Positions 49,480 to 58,042 of a DNA stretch of 64,000 bases are shown here, piece by piece. Position 1 is the first letter of the stretch. Each line of letters begins with the position of its first letter. The notes beneath the pieces are model-generated. The model saw nothing but the letters and a program-made list of their open reading frames with translations. It had not been told where the DNA came from and searched no databases. Source of the DNA: Actinoplanes cyaneus (GTDB lineage: Bacteria > Actinomycetota > Actinomycetes > Mycobacteriales > Micromonosporaceae); assembly GCF_016862095.1 (NCBI RefSeq), contig NZ_BOMH01000037.1, forward strand, positions 62,001 through 126,000, read 5' to 3'. The position numbers and the translations under genes were made by a program.

Positions 49480-51003
49480 ATGACACCTTCCCACGGTCAC
49501 GGCTCCCGGAGCCGTCACGCCCACCGCGTCACGCACGTCGACCGGTCACTGCCGCGGACGATCGGGCACCCGGCGCGCACGGTGGTGGTCGGGGGCGGGA
49601 TCGCGGGCATGACCGCGGCGCTGCTGCTGGCGGAGCGCGGCGTCGCGGTGACGGTGCTGGAGCGCGACGACCGGCTCGGCGGCCGGCTGTCGGCGTGGCC
49701 GAAACGGCTGGCGGACGGCTCCACCGAGATGGTCGGGCACGGCTTCCACGCCTTCTTCCGGCAGTACTACAACTGGCGGAACATCCTGCGCCGGATCGAC
49801 CCGTCGCTGTCCTTCCTGCGCCCGGCCGGGCAGTACCCGGTGGTGTCGCGGGCCTGGCCGGACGAGGACTTCGGTGGTCTGCCGGGCCGGCCCCCGTGGA
49901 GCCTGCTCGCGCTGATCGCCCGCTCCCCCAGTCTGCGGCTGCGCGAGATGCGCGACGTCGACGGGCCGGCCGCGACGGCCCTGCTGCGGTACTCGCGGAC
50001 GCGGACCTACCAGGAGTTCGACACGATGTCGGCGGCGGAGTACCTCGACCGGCTCGCCATGCCCGACCGGGCCCGCGCGCTGCTGTTCGACGTGTTCGCG
50101 CACTCGTTCTTCAACCCGGCGGGGCAGATGTCGGCCGCTGAGATGATCATGCAGTTCCACTTCTACTTCCTGCGCAACGCCGAGGGGCTGGACTTCGACG
50201 CGCCCGACGACGACTACCAGACGTCGATCTGGACCCCGCTGTGCGAACGGTTGCAGGCGCTCGGCGCGGACATCCGCACCGGCGCGACCGTCGACCGGAT
50301 CGAACCGGGCTGGACCGTCACCCTCGCCGGCGGCGCCACGGTCCGGGCCGATCACGTCGTCCTGGCCACCGATCCGGGCAGCGCCCGCCGGCTCGTCGCC
50401 GCCTCCCCCGCCGTGGCCGGCCTGGCACCCTTGCTGGCCAGGCAGATCGCGACGGTACGGACCACCGCGCCGTACGCCGTCAGCCGGATCTGGACCGACC
50501 GGGACGTCGCCGCGGACCGTGCGATGTTCAGCAGCGTCGCCCGTGAGCCGCTCCTGGACTCGGTGAGCCTGTTCCACCGCGTCGAGCGGGGCTCGGCCCG
50601 CTGGGCGCGCCGCACCGGAGGCGCGGTCGTGGAGTTGCACGCCTACGCCGCGGACGCCGGCCTCGACGCTCCGACCGCGGACCGTGAGATGTGGTCGCAG
50701 CTCGGCGGGATCTGGCCGGAGGCGAGGGGTCTGCGGGCCGTCGACAGTGACACCCGGATCGGCTACGACGCGCCCGCGTTCGAGGTGGGCAGTGACGTCA
50801 CCCGGCCGGGCGTGACCACCGGGGCCGACGGACTGTTCCTGGCCGGCGACTGGGTCCGGATGCCGTTCCCGTGCGCGCTGATGGAACGCTCGGCCGCGTC
50901 GGCCGCCACCGCCGTCAACGCGATCCTGCGCCGCCACGGCGTACGCGAGGTGCCGGTCTACTCGGTCCCGCCCCGCGGGATGCTGGCCGGGCGCCGCGCC
51001 TGA
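49480..51003 (+). CDS. FAD-dependent desaturase-like flavoprotein (CrtU/isorenieratene-synthase-like)
   Basis: 507 residues from ATG 49480; an earlier ATG at 49420 is less likely. The dinucleotide site reads VVVGGGIAGMTAALLLAERG and the second FAD motif near the C-terminus LFLAGDWVRMPFPCALMERS. MVGHGFHAFFRQYYNW and AHSFFNPAGQMSAAEM are blocks of the CrtU/amine-oxidase group that makes aromatic carotenoid end rings. No other carotenoid gene is present here; the polyprenyl synthase is about 30 kb away. CrtU is the best guess but a general carotenoid or amine oxidoreductase remains possible. Confidence 0.7.
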   Translation: MTPSHGHGSRSRHAHRVTHVDRSLPRTIGHPARTVVVGGGIAGMTAALLLAERGVAVTVLERDDRLGGRLSAWPKRLADGSTEMVGHGFHAFFRQYYNWRNILRRIDPSLSFLRPAGQYPVVSRAWPDEDFGGLPGRPPWSLLALIARSPSLRLREMRDVDGPAATALLRYSRTRTYQEFDTMSAAEYLDRLAMPDRARALLFDVFAHSFFNPAGQMSAAEMIMQFHFYFLRNAEGLDFDAPDDDYQTSIWTPLCERLQALGADIRTGATVDRIEPGWTVTLAGGATVRADHVVLATDPGSARRLVAASPAVAGLAPLLARQIATVRTTAPYAVSRIWTDRDVAADRAMFSSVAREPLLDSVSLFHRVERGSARWARRTGGAVVELHAYAADAGLDAPTADREMWSQLGGIWPEARGLRAVDSDTRIGYDAPAFEVGSDVTRPGVTTGADGLFLAGDWVRMPFPCALMERSAASAATAVNAILRRHGVREVPVYSVPPRGMLAGRRA

Positions 51004-51085
51004 GGCCGACGCCATTCACGGGTGGAAATCTGCGGATCTCCGACGGTAGATTGCCGGGTCATTCCCCTGATCGCATCGGAGTCGT

Positions 51086-52645
51086 ATGAAGACCCTCCGT
51101 CCTGCCGCGGCGCTGCTCGCCGCGGCGCTGTCGGCCACTGCCCTGGTTCTGCCTGCCACGTCCGCCCAGGCGGCGGGTCCCCGAGTGAAGGTGATGCCGC
51201 TGGGTGACTCCATCACCCGGGGCTCCGGCAGCAGCCCGTGGGGACTCGGGTACCGGCCCCGGCTGCTGAGCCTCGTCGCGCAGCAGAGTCAGTACACGAT
51301 CGACTACGTCGGCTCGATGACCAGCGACGCCGCGATGGCCGACATGGACCACGAGGGCCACAGCGGCTGGACCGTCGTGCAGCTGCGCGAGAAGATCGAC
51401 GCCTGGATGGACGCCGAGAACCCGGATGTCGTGCTGCTGCACGCCGGGATCAACGACCTGACCACGAACACCGCGGAGACCGTGGTGAGCCGGCTGGACG
51501 ATCTGGTGAACCGGATCATCCTCGACCGCCCGGACGTCACCATCGTGCTGAGCGGCCTGCTCCCGGGAACCACCGGCCTCGGCGACAAGGTCCCCGCGGT
51601 CAACGCCGGGGTGCGGGAGATCGCCGCGAACGAGGCAGCCCAGGGCAACAAGGTCCGTTACGCCGACATGCCGGTCACCTCCGCCCAGATGACCGACGAC
51701 CTGCATCCCGACAATGCCGGGTACGTCGTCATGGCCGACTCGTACTTCGCCGGGCTCCAGCAGGCGGTCGCCGACGGCTGGGTGCTGAACACCCACGACA
51801 GTTTCAGTGGCGACGCCCGCGCCGACCTCGTCGTGCACCACGGCTCAGACGTGACGGTCCGCAAGGGCGTGAGCAGCGGCGGGTTCGACACCGGCGCACG
51901 GGTGACCACCGGTTACGGCCGGTATCACGGCCTGGACGTCACCGACGGGCTCGGCGAGCTGCACTTCGCCGACTACAACGACGACCACAAGACCGACCTG
52001 ATCGTGCACGACGGCTCGGACGTCAACGTCCGGCTGAACCTGGGCACCGGTTTCGGTCCGAGCTTCACCGTCGCCACCGGTTACGGCCGGTACCACGGGT
52101 CGCACGTCCCCGACGGGCTGGGCGAACTCCACTTCGCCGACTACGACGGCGACGGCAGGACCGATCTGTTCATCCACGACGGCACCGACGTGAACGTCCG
52201 GATCAACAACGGCACCGGCTTCGGCGCCACCCGCAACCTGACCTCCGGCTACGGCCGGTATCACGGGCTGCAGGTCGCCGACGGGCTCGGGCAGTTGTAC
52301 TTCGCCGACCACAACGGCGACAACCGGGACGACCTCGTCATCCACGACGGCACCAACGTCAACGTCCGGATCAACAACGGCACCGGCTTCGACACCACCC
52401 GCAACCTCACCTCCGGGTACGGCCGATACCACGGGCTGCAGATCAGCAACGGGCTCGGCCGGCTCTACTTCGCCGACTACAACGGTGACGGCAAGGACGA
52501 CCTGGTGATCCACGACGGCACCAACGTCAACGTCCGGATCAACAACGGCACCGGCTTCGACACCACCCGCACAGTCACGACCGGTTACGGCCGATACCAC
52601 GGGTTGCAGCTCGCCGACGGGCTCGGGCGGCTCTACTTCGCCTGA
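51086..52645 (+). CDS. Secreted SGNH/GDSL hydrolase with C-terminal FG-GAP/VCBS-type repeats
   Basis: 519 residues. The signal peptide ends at SAQAAG. The SGNH esterase domain (about 35-230) has MPLGDSITRG with the Ser nucleophile, HAGINDL with the Asn, and DDLHPDNAGY with the catalytic Asp and His. The C-terminal half has near-identical 56-residue units around ADYNGDGKDDLVIHDGTNVN, calcium-loop motifs of FG-GAP/VCBS repeats, forming a likely propeller. The last unit is cut after LYFA. It probably deacetylates or de-esterifies an extracellular polysaccharide while bound through the repeats. Confidence 0.85.
   Translation: MKTLRPAAALLAAALSATALVLPATSAQAAGPRVKVMPLGDSITRGSGSSPWGLGYRPRLLSLVAQQSQYTIDYVGSMTSDAAMADMDHEGHSGWTVVQLREKIDAWMDAENPDVVLLHAGINDLTTNTAETVVSRLDDLVNRIILDRPDVTIVLSGLLPGTTGLGDKVPAVNAGVREIAANEAAQGNKVRYADMPVTSAQMTDDLHPDNAGYVVMADSYFAGLQQAVADGWVLNTHDSFSGDARADLVVHHGSDVTVRKGVSSGGFDTGARVTTGYGRYHGLDVTDGLGELHFADYNDDHKTDLIVHDGSDVNVRLNLGTGFGPSFTVATGYGRYHGSHVPDGLGELHFADYDGDGRTDLFIHDGTDVNVRINNGTGFGATRNLTSGYGRYHGLQVADGLGQLYFADHNGDNRDDLVIHDGTNVNVRINNGTGFDTTRNLTSGYGRYHGLQISNGLGRLYFADYNGDGKDDLVIHDGTNVNVRINNGTGFDTTRTVTTGYGRYHGLQLADGLGRLYFA
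51911..52642 (+). repeat. 168-bp tandem coding repeats in the SGNH hydrolase gene
   Basis: Units starting near 51911, 52079, 52247, 52415 and 52583 repeat with an exact 168-base period and begin with a TACGGCCGGTA(T/C)CACGG block. The third and fourth full copies are the most alike, and the fifth is truncated at the stop. Such repeats can expand or contract by recombination. Confidence 0.9.
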
Positions 52646-52686
52646 TCCCGCCGGAGCCGGGCTGCGCGCCGGAGGGAGCCGTGACC

Positions 52687-53349
52687 TCAGCCGGTGGTGA
52701 GCCAGCGATAGCGGTGCTCCGGGCGGCCGGTGGTGCCGTATCGCAGGCGCATCTCGGCGGCGCCGTCCCTGGCCAGGGCGGCCAGATAGCGCTGGGCCGT
52801 CGCGCGGGAGATGCCGAGCTCGTCGGCGATCTCGGCGGCGGTGCGCGGCACGCTCGCGTGGCGCAGGGCCTCCCGGACCAGGTGGACGGTGACCGCCGAC
52901 TGGCCCTTCGGCGCCGCCGGCCGGTCGCCCTCGTGCAGGAGCCGCCAGGCACGGTCGATCTCCTCCTGGGCCAGGCCGCGCCGGCCGGTCACGATCGTCC
53001 GATAGCGGCGGTACGCCGTCAGCCGGTCCGCGAGCTGCTCCGCGGTGAACGGTTTGACCAGGTAGTTGAGCGCGCCACGGGCGAGCGCGAGCCGTACCGA
53101 GGCGGCGTCCGACGCGGCGGTCAGCATGATCGCGTCGACGCTCAGCCCGGCGAGCAGGTCCAGGCCGGACTCGTCCGGCAGGTAGCTGTCCAGCAGCACG
53201 AGGTCCACCGGGCGGGCGGCCAGGAACGCCCGGGCCTCGGCGGCGGTGCGGGCAGTCCCGGCGACCGTGAAGCCGTCGACCCGGGCGGTGAAGCCGACGT
53301 GGACCTGCGCGACCCGGAAGTCGTCCTCGACGACGAGCACCCGGATCAC
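52687..53349 (-). CDS. CitB/DcuR-type response regulator
   Basis: 220 residues. The GTG overlaps the stop of the histidine kinase gene. The receiver domain has VLVVEDDFRVA, the phosphoacceptor Asp in LLDSYLPDESG, and a Lys in YLVKPF. The C-terminal HTH (RTAAEIADELGISRATAQRY) is the type of the CitB/DcuR/MalR group, which answers dicarboxylates or citrate. It is the partner of the kinase before it and could control the divergent ABC importer. Confidence 0.9.
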   Translation of the reverse strand: MIRVLVVEDDFRVAQVHVGFTARVDGFTVAGTARTAAEARAFLAARPVDLVLLDSYLPDESGLDLLAGLSVDAIMLTAASDAASVRLALARGALNYLVKPFTAEQLADRLTAYRRYRTIVTGRRGLAQEEIDRAWRLLHEGDRPAAPKGQSAVTVHLVREALRHASVPRTAAEIADELGISRATAQRYLAALARDGAAEMRLRYGTTGRPEHRYRWLTTG

Positions 53350-54935
53350 GCGGCGACCGCCACCAGCGCGTGGGGCAGCCGCGCCTCGAAGACCGCGCCG
53401 TGCCCGTCGCCGGCCACCGCGCTCAGGCTCACGTCGCCGCCGAGTTGGCGGGCCGCCTGCCGGGCCAGGGCCAGCCCGAGGCCGCGGCCCTCCTCGCCGC
53501 AGGTGGTGACGCCGGCCGTGAAGATCTGCTCGCCGAGGCCCGGGGCCACGCCGTCGCCGGAGTCGACGACCGAGATGTGCAGCGCGTCGTCGTCGGAGAG
53601 CAGCGCCAGGTCGATCCACGCGGGACGGCGGGCGCCGCGGCGGGCCGCGTCGAGAGCGTTGTCGACCAGGATGCCGAGCACCGTGGTGACCTCGACCGGC
53701 GCGGTCACCCGGGTGCCGACCCAGCTGGTGTCGGACAACGTCAGGCGTACGTCCCTCTCGGCCGCCTCGGCGGTCTTGGCGGCGACGAAGGCCTGCAGGT
53801 ACGGGTCGTCGACCGCCCCGACCGGCCCGGCCGCCGCGAGCGCGCTGCCGGAGACCGCGTGCAGGTACTCCAGGGCTTCGTCGCGGTGGCCGTTCTGCAG
53901 CAGGCCGGAGAGCACGTGCAGCCGGTTCGCGAACTCGTGCCGCGACGCGCGCAGCGCACTGCTGAGCGTGCGCACCGAGTCCAGCTCACGGGTCACGTTC
54001 TCCAGGTCGGTGCGGTCCCGCAGGGTCAGCACGCCGCCCAGGTCACGCCCGTCCCGCCGGACCACGCGGTAGGTGACGACCAGGACCCGATCACCGGCGA
54101 CGGTGATCTCGTTGTCGGCGTCGCGCCGTTCGAGGACCGCGACCAGGCCGGGCGGCAGGCCGGCGTCGGCGACCGCGGTGCCGGGCAGCAGGTCGGCGCC
54201 GAGCAGCCGGGCCGCCTCCCGGTTGCAGACCGTGACCCGGCCGGCCGCGTCGACGGCGAGCACACCCTCGCTGATGCCCCGCAGCACCGCTTCGCGCTCC
54301 CGCATCAGCTCGGCGAGCTCGGCCGGCTCCAGGCCCAGGGTCAGCCGCTTGAGCCGGCGGCTGAGCAGGGCGGATCCGGCCACGCCGAGCAGCAGCGCGC
54401 ACCCGGCGACGAACCCGGCGACGCCCAGCTGCCGCCAGACGTACCCGCGGACCTCGGCAGCCTCGAAGCCGACACTGACCTCGCCGACGATGCTGCCGTC
54501 GGCGGCCCGCAGCGGGGTCTTGCCGCGGGCCGAGAGCCCGAGCGTGCCGCGCTCCACACTGATCGTGTCCTGCCCGGCGAGCACCACCGAGGGGTCGGTG
54601 CTGACCGGCTCGTGCAGGCGCTCCGGGCGGGGGTGCGCGAGCCGGATCCCGTTGCGGTCGGTGATCACCACGAACAGCGCGCCGCTGGCCTTGCGCGCGG
54701 TCTCGGCCCGGGTCTGCAGCAGGCCGCCCGGGTCGCCGGCGGCCGCGGCCGCCGGGATCGCCGGGTCGGCGGCGAGGGTGTGCGCGACGGCGAGCGCGCG
54801 GCTGCCGTACTGCTCGGTCAGCTCGGTGTCGAACAGCCAGGCGATCAGTGTGCAGCCCAGCCCGAACACGACCACGAGCAGGCCGACCTGCAGGCCGAGG
54901 ACCTGCCAGGCGACGGGGACGGGTCGGTGTGACAT
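53346..54935 (-). CDS. CitA/DcuS-type sensor histidine kinase
   Basis: 529 residues from ATG 54935. Two TM helices (VGLLVVVFGLGCTLIAWLF near 15-35 and a second near 175-195) flank an extracytoplasmic PAS/Cache-like sensor. A cytosolic PAS domain follows (GISEGVLAVDAAGRVTVCN). The phosphoacceptor His is in SRHEFANRLHVLSG, the SpoOB-like form of this kinase group. The ATPase has ILVDNALDAA (N-box) and GRGLGLALARQ. In the family the ligand is a C4-dicarboxylate or citrate; here the neighbour is an SsuABC/NrtABC-type importer, so another small acid is possible. Confidence 0.9.
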   Translation of the reverse strand: MSHRPVPVAWQVLGLQVGLLVVVFGLGCTLIAWLFDTELTEQYGSRALAVAHTLAADPAIPAAAAAGDPGGLLQTRAETARKASGALFVVITDRNGIRLAHPRPERLHEPVSTDPSVVLAGQDTISVERGTLGLSARGKTPLRAADGSIVGEVSVGFEAAEVRGYVWRQLGVAGFVAGCALLLGVAGSALLSRRLKRLTLGLEPAELAELMREREAVLRGISEGVLAVDAAGRVTVCNREAARLLGADLLPGTAVADAGLPPGLVAVLERRDADNEITVAGDRVLVVTYRVVRRDGRDLGGVLTLRDRTDLENVTRELDSVRTLSSALRASRHEFANRLHVLSGLLQNGHRDEALEYLHAVSGSALAAAGPVGAVDDPYLQAFVAAKTAEAAERDVRLTLSDTSWVGTRVTAPVEVTTVLGILVDNALDAARRGARRPAWIDLALLSDDDALHISVVDSGDGVAPGLGEQIFTAGVTTCGEEGRGLGLALARQAARQLGGDVSLSAVAGDGHGAVFEARLPHALVAVAA

Positions 54936-55119
54936 GTCGGCACTGTAACGCCGCCGACATCGATCCGGGCGCGTGAGCAAAACGCGCAATACGCGGTCAA
55001 CGCGGGTTAGCGCCGCAACGGCCACAAGGATTCCGGCGGGCGGCGTGTCTTCCTAGCGTCTCGGCCATGACACACCGCTGTAACAGTCAAACCGCTATGA
55101 CGGTGAGGGGGCGCAGACC

Positions 55120-55917
55120 TTGACGGTAATCGCACTGCGGAACGCGACCAAGCGTTTCCCCGGCACAGGTGGCCAACCGCACACGGCCGTCCGGGACCTC
55201 ACCTTCGAGGTCGCGGCCGGCGAGTTCGTGGCCGTGGTCGGCCCGACCGGATGTGGCAAATCGACGACGCTGTCGCTGGTCTCCGGCTTGGAGCCGGCCT
55301 CCAGCGGCGAGGTCGAGGTCGACGGGGCGCCGGTGCGCGGCATCCCGGACGGCGTCGGCTACATGTTCCAGGCCGACGCGGTCATGCCGTGGCGGTCGGT
55401 GATCGACAACGTCGCGGCCGGGCCGCGCTACCGCGGGCTGAGCAAGGCCGAGGCCCGTACCAGAGCAATGGTCTGGGTCGAGCGGGTCGGGCTGGGACCG
55501 TTCGCCGGCTACTACCCGCATCAGCTCTCCGGCGGCATGCGCAAACGGGTCGCGCTCGCCCAGACGCTGGTCAACGAGCCGCGGATCCTGCTGATGGACG
55601 AGCCGTTCAGCGCACTCGACGTGCAGACCCGCCAGCTCATGCAGGACGAGTTGCTGAGGCTGTGGCAGGGCACCGGCGCGGCGGTCATCTTCGTGACCCA
55701 CGACCTGGAGGAGGCGATCGCGCTCGCCGACCGGGTGGTGGTGATGACGTCCAGCCCGGCGACCGTCAAGGCGATCTTCGACGTGCCGCTGCAACGCCCG
55801 CGCCAGGTGGAGGAGATCCGGATGACGCCCGAGTTCGTCGCGACCTACCGCGAGATCTGGGAGAGCCTGCGCGACGAGGTGGCGCGCGCCCGCCAGGAGG
55901 TGAGCCGTGTCGGCTGA
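55120..55917 (+). CDS. SsuB/NrtD/TauB-type ABC importer ATPase
   Basis: 265 residues from TTG 55120. This start overlaps the end of a nine-codon frame (ATG 55097 to TGA 55123) and has GAGGGGG about 9 bases upstream. Walker A is GPTGCGKST, the signature LSGGMRKRVALAQTL, Walker B ILLMDEPFSALD and the switch VTHDLEEA. The DEPFSALD form and small size are typical of nitrate/sulfonate/taurine importers. The next two genes are permease and binding protein. It is divergent from the CitA/DcuS-type two-component genes. Confidence 0.9.
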   Translation: MTVIALRNATKRFPGTGGQPHTAVRDLTFEVAAGEFVAVVGPTGCGKSTTLSLVSGLEPASSGEVEVDGAPVRGIPDGVGYMFQADAVMPWRSVIDNVAAGPRYRGLSKAEARTRAMVWVERVGLGPFAGYYPHQLSGGMRKRVALAQTLVNEPRILLMDEPFSALDVQTRQLMQDELLRLWQGTGAAVIFVTHDLEEAIALADRVVVMTSSPATVKAIFDVPLQRPRQVEEIRMTPEFVATYREIWESLRDEVARARQEVSRVG

Positions 55918-56758
55918 GCTGACGGCCGCGCCCGCGGTGAGCATTCCGACCACGAAGAAGACGATCCATCGGCGTACGCGATTGTGGTCGGTCCGTCTGG
56001 TCTTCGTCGTGGTCTGGCTGGGCAGCTGGGAACTGGCCGCGACACACTGGATCGATCCCTTCTTCTACTCCAAGCCGTCGGCGATCGGGGAGCGCCTGGC
56101 CGGCTGGTTCACCACCGGCACGGCGTTCGGCTCGGTGTGGACACAGCTGCTCGTCACCCTCGAGGAGGCGGTGCTCGGCTTCGTGATCGGCGCGGTCGCC
56201 GGGGTCGTGCTGGGCATCCTGCTCGGACGGGCCCGGTTCGTGGCCGAGGTGGCGGCGCCGTTCATCAAGGCCGCCAACGCGGTGCCCCGGATCGTGCTCG
56301 CGTCGCTGTTCATCATCTGGTTCGGCCTCGGGCTGACCTCCAAGGTGGCCACCGCTGTCGTGCTGGTGTTCTTCGCGGTGTTCTTCAACGCCTTCCAGGG
56401 CGCCCGCGAGGTCGACCGCAACCTGGTCGACAACGCCCGCATCCTGGGCGCGTCCCGCCGCCAGGTGCTCACCTCGATCGTCGTGCCGAGCGCCACCAGC
56501 TGGATCTTCGCCTCGCTGCACGCCGCGTTCGGTTTCGCGCTGATCGGCGCGGTGGTGGGCGAGTACGCCGGCGCCGACAAGGGCCTGGGCCTGCTCATCG
56601 CCAACGCCCAGGGCACGTTCGACGCCGCCGGCATCTACGCCGGAATGATCATCATCACCGTCGTCGCGCTGCTCGCCGAGTGGCTGCTCACGCTGCTGGA
56701 GAACCGGCTTCTCCGCTGGCGTCCCCCGGTCCGGACCTCTGGAGAACAACGTGCGTAG
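55907..56758 (+). CDS. SsuC/NrtB-type ABC importer permease
   Basis: 283 residues from a GTG overlapping the ATPase end by 11 bases. About six TM helices include VRLVFVVVWLGSWELAA and VLGFVIGAVAGVVLGILLG. The cytosolic EAA-like loop DNARILGASRRQVLTSIVVP contacts the ATPase. This is the BPD_transp_1 fold of the sulfonate/nitrate/aliphatic import group. The substrate is set by the following binding protein. Confidence 0.9.
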   Translation: MSAELTAAPAVSIPTTKKTIHRRTRLWSVRLVFVVVWLGSWELAATHWIDPFFYSKPSAIGERLAGWFTTGTAFGSVWTQLLVTLEEAVLGFVIGAVAGVVLGILLGRARFVAEVAAPFIKAANAVPRIVLASLFIIWFGLGLTSKVATAVVLVFFAVFFNAFQGAREVDRNLVDNARILGASRRQVLTSIVVPSATSWIFASLHAAFGFALIGAVVGEYAGADKGLGLLIANAQGTFDAAGIYAGMIIITVVALLAEWLLTLLENRLLRWRPPVRTSGEQRA

Positions 56759-57776
56759 ATTCCTCGCTCTCACCACCGTGGCCGCCCTCGCCCTCGCCGG
56801 ATGCCGCGGCACCAGCCCCGACGACGCCGCAGGCGCCGGCGCCGGCGACACCATCAAGATCATGGTCGGTGGCATCGACAAGGTCATCTACCTGCCGGCG
56901 AAGCTGACCGAACAGCTCGGCGGCTTCAAGGCCGAGGGTCTGGACGTCCAGCTGCTGACCGAGCCGTCCGGCGCGACCGCCGAGAACGTGCTGATCTCCG
57001 GGGACGTGCAGGGTGTGGTCGGCTTCTACGACCACACCATCGACCTGCAGACCAAGGGCAAGTGCATCACCAGCGTCGTACAGTTCGCCGACGTGCCCGG
57101 CGAGGTGGAGATCGTCCCGGCCACCTCGACGATCACGTCGCCGGCCGACTTCAAGGGCCGCAAGCTCGGCGTCACCAGCTCCGGCTCCTCCACCGACTTC
57201 CTCACCCAGTACCTGGCCACCAAGGGCGGGCTGACCAGCGCGGACTACACCACGGTCAAGGCCGGCGCCGGGCAGACGTTCATCGCCGCGATCGACAACG
57301 GCGGCATCGACGCCGGCATGACCACCGACCCGACCGCGGCCAAGCTGGTCAGCAGCGGCAAGGGCAGGATCCTGCTCGACATGCGCACCGAGGCCGGCGC
57401 CCGGCAGGCGCTCGGCGGGCTCTACCCGGCCAGCTCGCTCTACATGGACTGCGCCTGGGTCGACAGTCACCAGGCGCAGGTGCAGAAGCTGGCGAACGCG
57501 CTGGTCAAGACGCTGCGCTGGATCAAGGGGCACAGTGCCGAGGAGATCGCCGCGAAGATGCCGGCCGAGTTCGCGGCGGGCGACCCGGCCCTGTACGCCA
57601 CGGCGGTGCACGACAGCATCGGCATGTTCAACGGCGACGGCCTGATGAAGGAGGACGGCGCCAGGAACGTGCTGGAGGTGCTCAGCCAGTTCTCCCCCAA
57701 CGTCAAGGGCAAGAAGGACCAGGTCGACCTCAGCAAGACCTACACCACCGCGTTCACGTCGAAGGTGGCCGGCTGA
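56751..57776 (+). CDS. NMT1/SsuA-type ABC substrate-binding lipoprotein
   Basis: 341 residues from a GTG overlapping the permease stop. The lipobox LALAGC (near residue 17) anchors it to the outer face of the membrane. The two-lobed periplasmic-binding fold is of the SsuA/NMT1 kind, with GFKAEGLDVQLL, DFKGRKLGVTSSGSSTDFL and AIDNGGIDAGMT blocks. It would bring a small anion, sulfonate or pyrimidine-like compound to the permease. A hairpin terminator follows at 57784. Confidence 0.85.
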   Translation: MRRFLALTTVAALALAGCRGTSPDDAAGAGAGDTIKIMVGGIDKVIYLPAKLTEQLGGFKAEGLDVQLLTEPSGATAENVLISGDVQGVVGFYDHTIDLQTKGKCITSVVQFADVPGEVEIVPATSTITSPADFKGRKLGVTSSGSSTDFLTQYLATKGGLTSADYTTVKAGAGQTFIAAIDNGGIDAGMTTDPTAAKLVSSGKGRILLDMRTEAGARQALGGLYPASSLYMDCAWVDSHQAQVQKLANALVKTLRWIKGHSAEEIAAKMPAEFAAGDPALYATAVHDSIGMFNGDGLMKEDGARNVLEVLSQFSPNVKGKKDQVDLSKTYTTAFTSKVAG

Positions 57777-57783
57777 CAGAAGC

Positions 57784-57820
57784 GGGGAGCGGGACACCGG
57801 CGCCGGCCGGCCCGCTCCCC
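57784..57820 (+). terminator. Hairpin terminator after the ABC importer operon
   Basis: GGGGAGCGGG and CCCGCTCCCC are perfect 10-bp arms around a 17-base loop, eight bases beyond the stop. Confidence 0.7.
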
Positions 57821-57962
57821 TCCGGCCGGTCCGCAGTTCTTATCCATGGTCTGTCGTGCCGTGGATGACGAGACCATTCTTGCGCCTGCCGCCCTGCGCG
57901 ACGCTGGGGTTGTCGCGCCAGGTGCGCCGAGTTGAGACGGCTGTCACCTGTCGCATCACATG

Positions 57963-58014
57963 TGCTTCGAATCCGAAGCATGCTAGCGTCACGGAGTGCT
58001 TCGAGTTCGAAGCA
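57963..58014. promoter_or_regulatory. Two 18-bp palindromic operators before the oxidoreductase gene
   Basis: TGCTTCGAATCCGAAGCA (57963-57980) and TGCTTCGAGTTCGAAGCA (57997-58014) are near-identical palindromes with starts 34 bases apart, about three helix turns. The sequence between them includes TAGCGT, and the second ends 28 bases before the ATG. A TetR- or MarR-type dimer binding cooperatively is the likely reader, but its gene is not adjacent. The rest of 57777-58042 has no gene. Confidence 0.75.
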
Positions 58015-58042
58015 CATTGGGTCCAGGAAGAAGAGGCTCGTC

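Noticed and set aside
52687..57776. Calling the importer a citrate or dicarboxylate transporter from the CitA/DcuS-type kinase
   Set aside because: The transporter is of the SsuABC/NrtABC type, which does not carry these acids; the ligand is left open.
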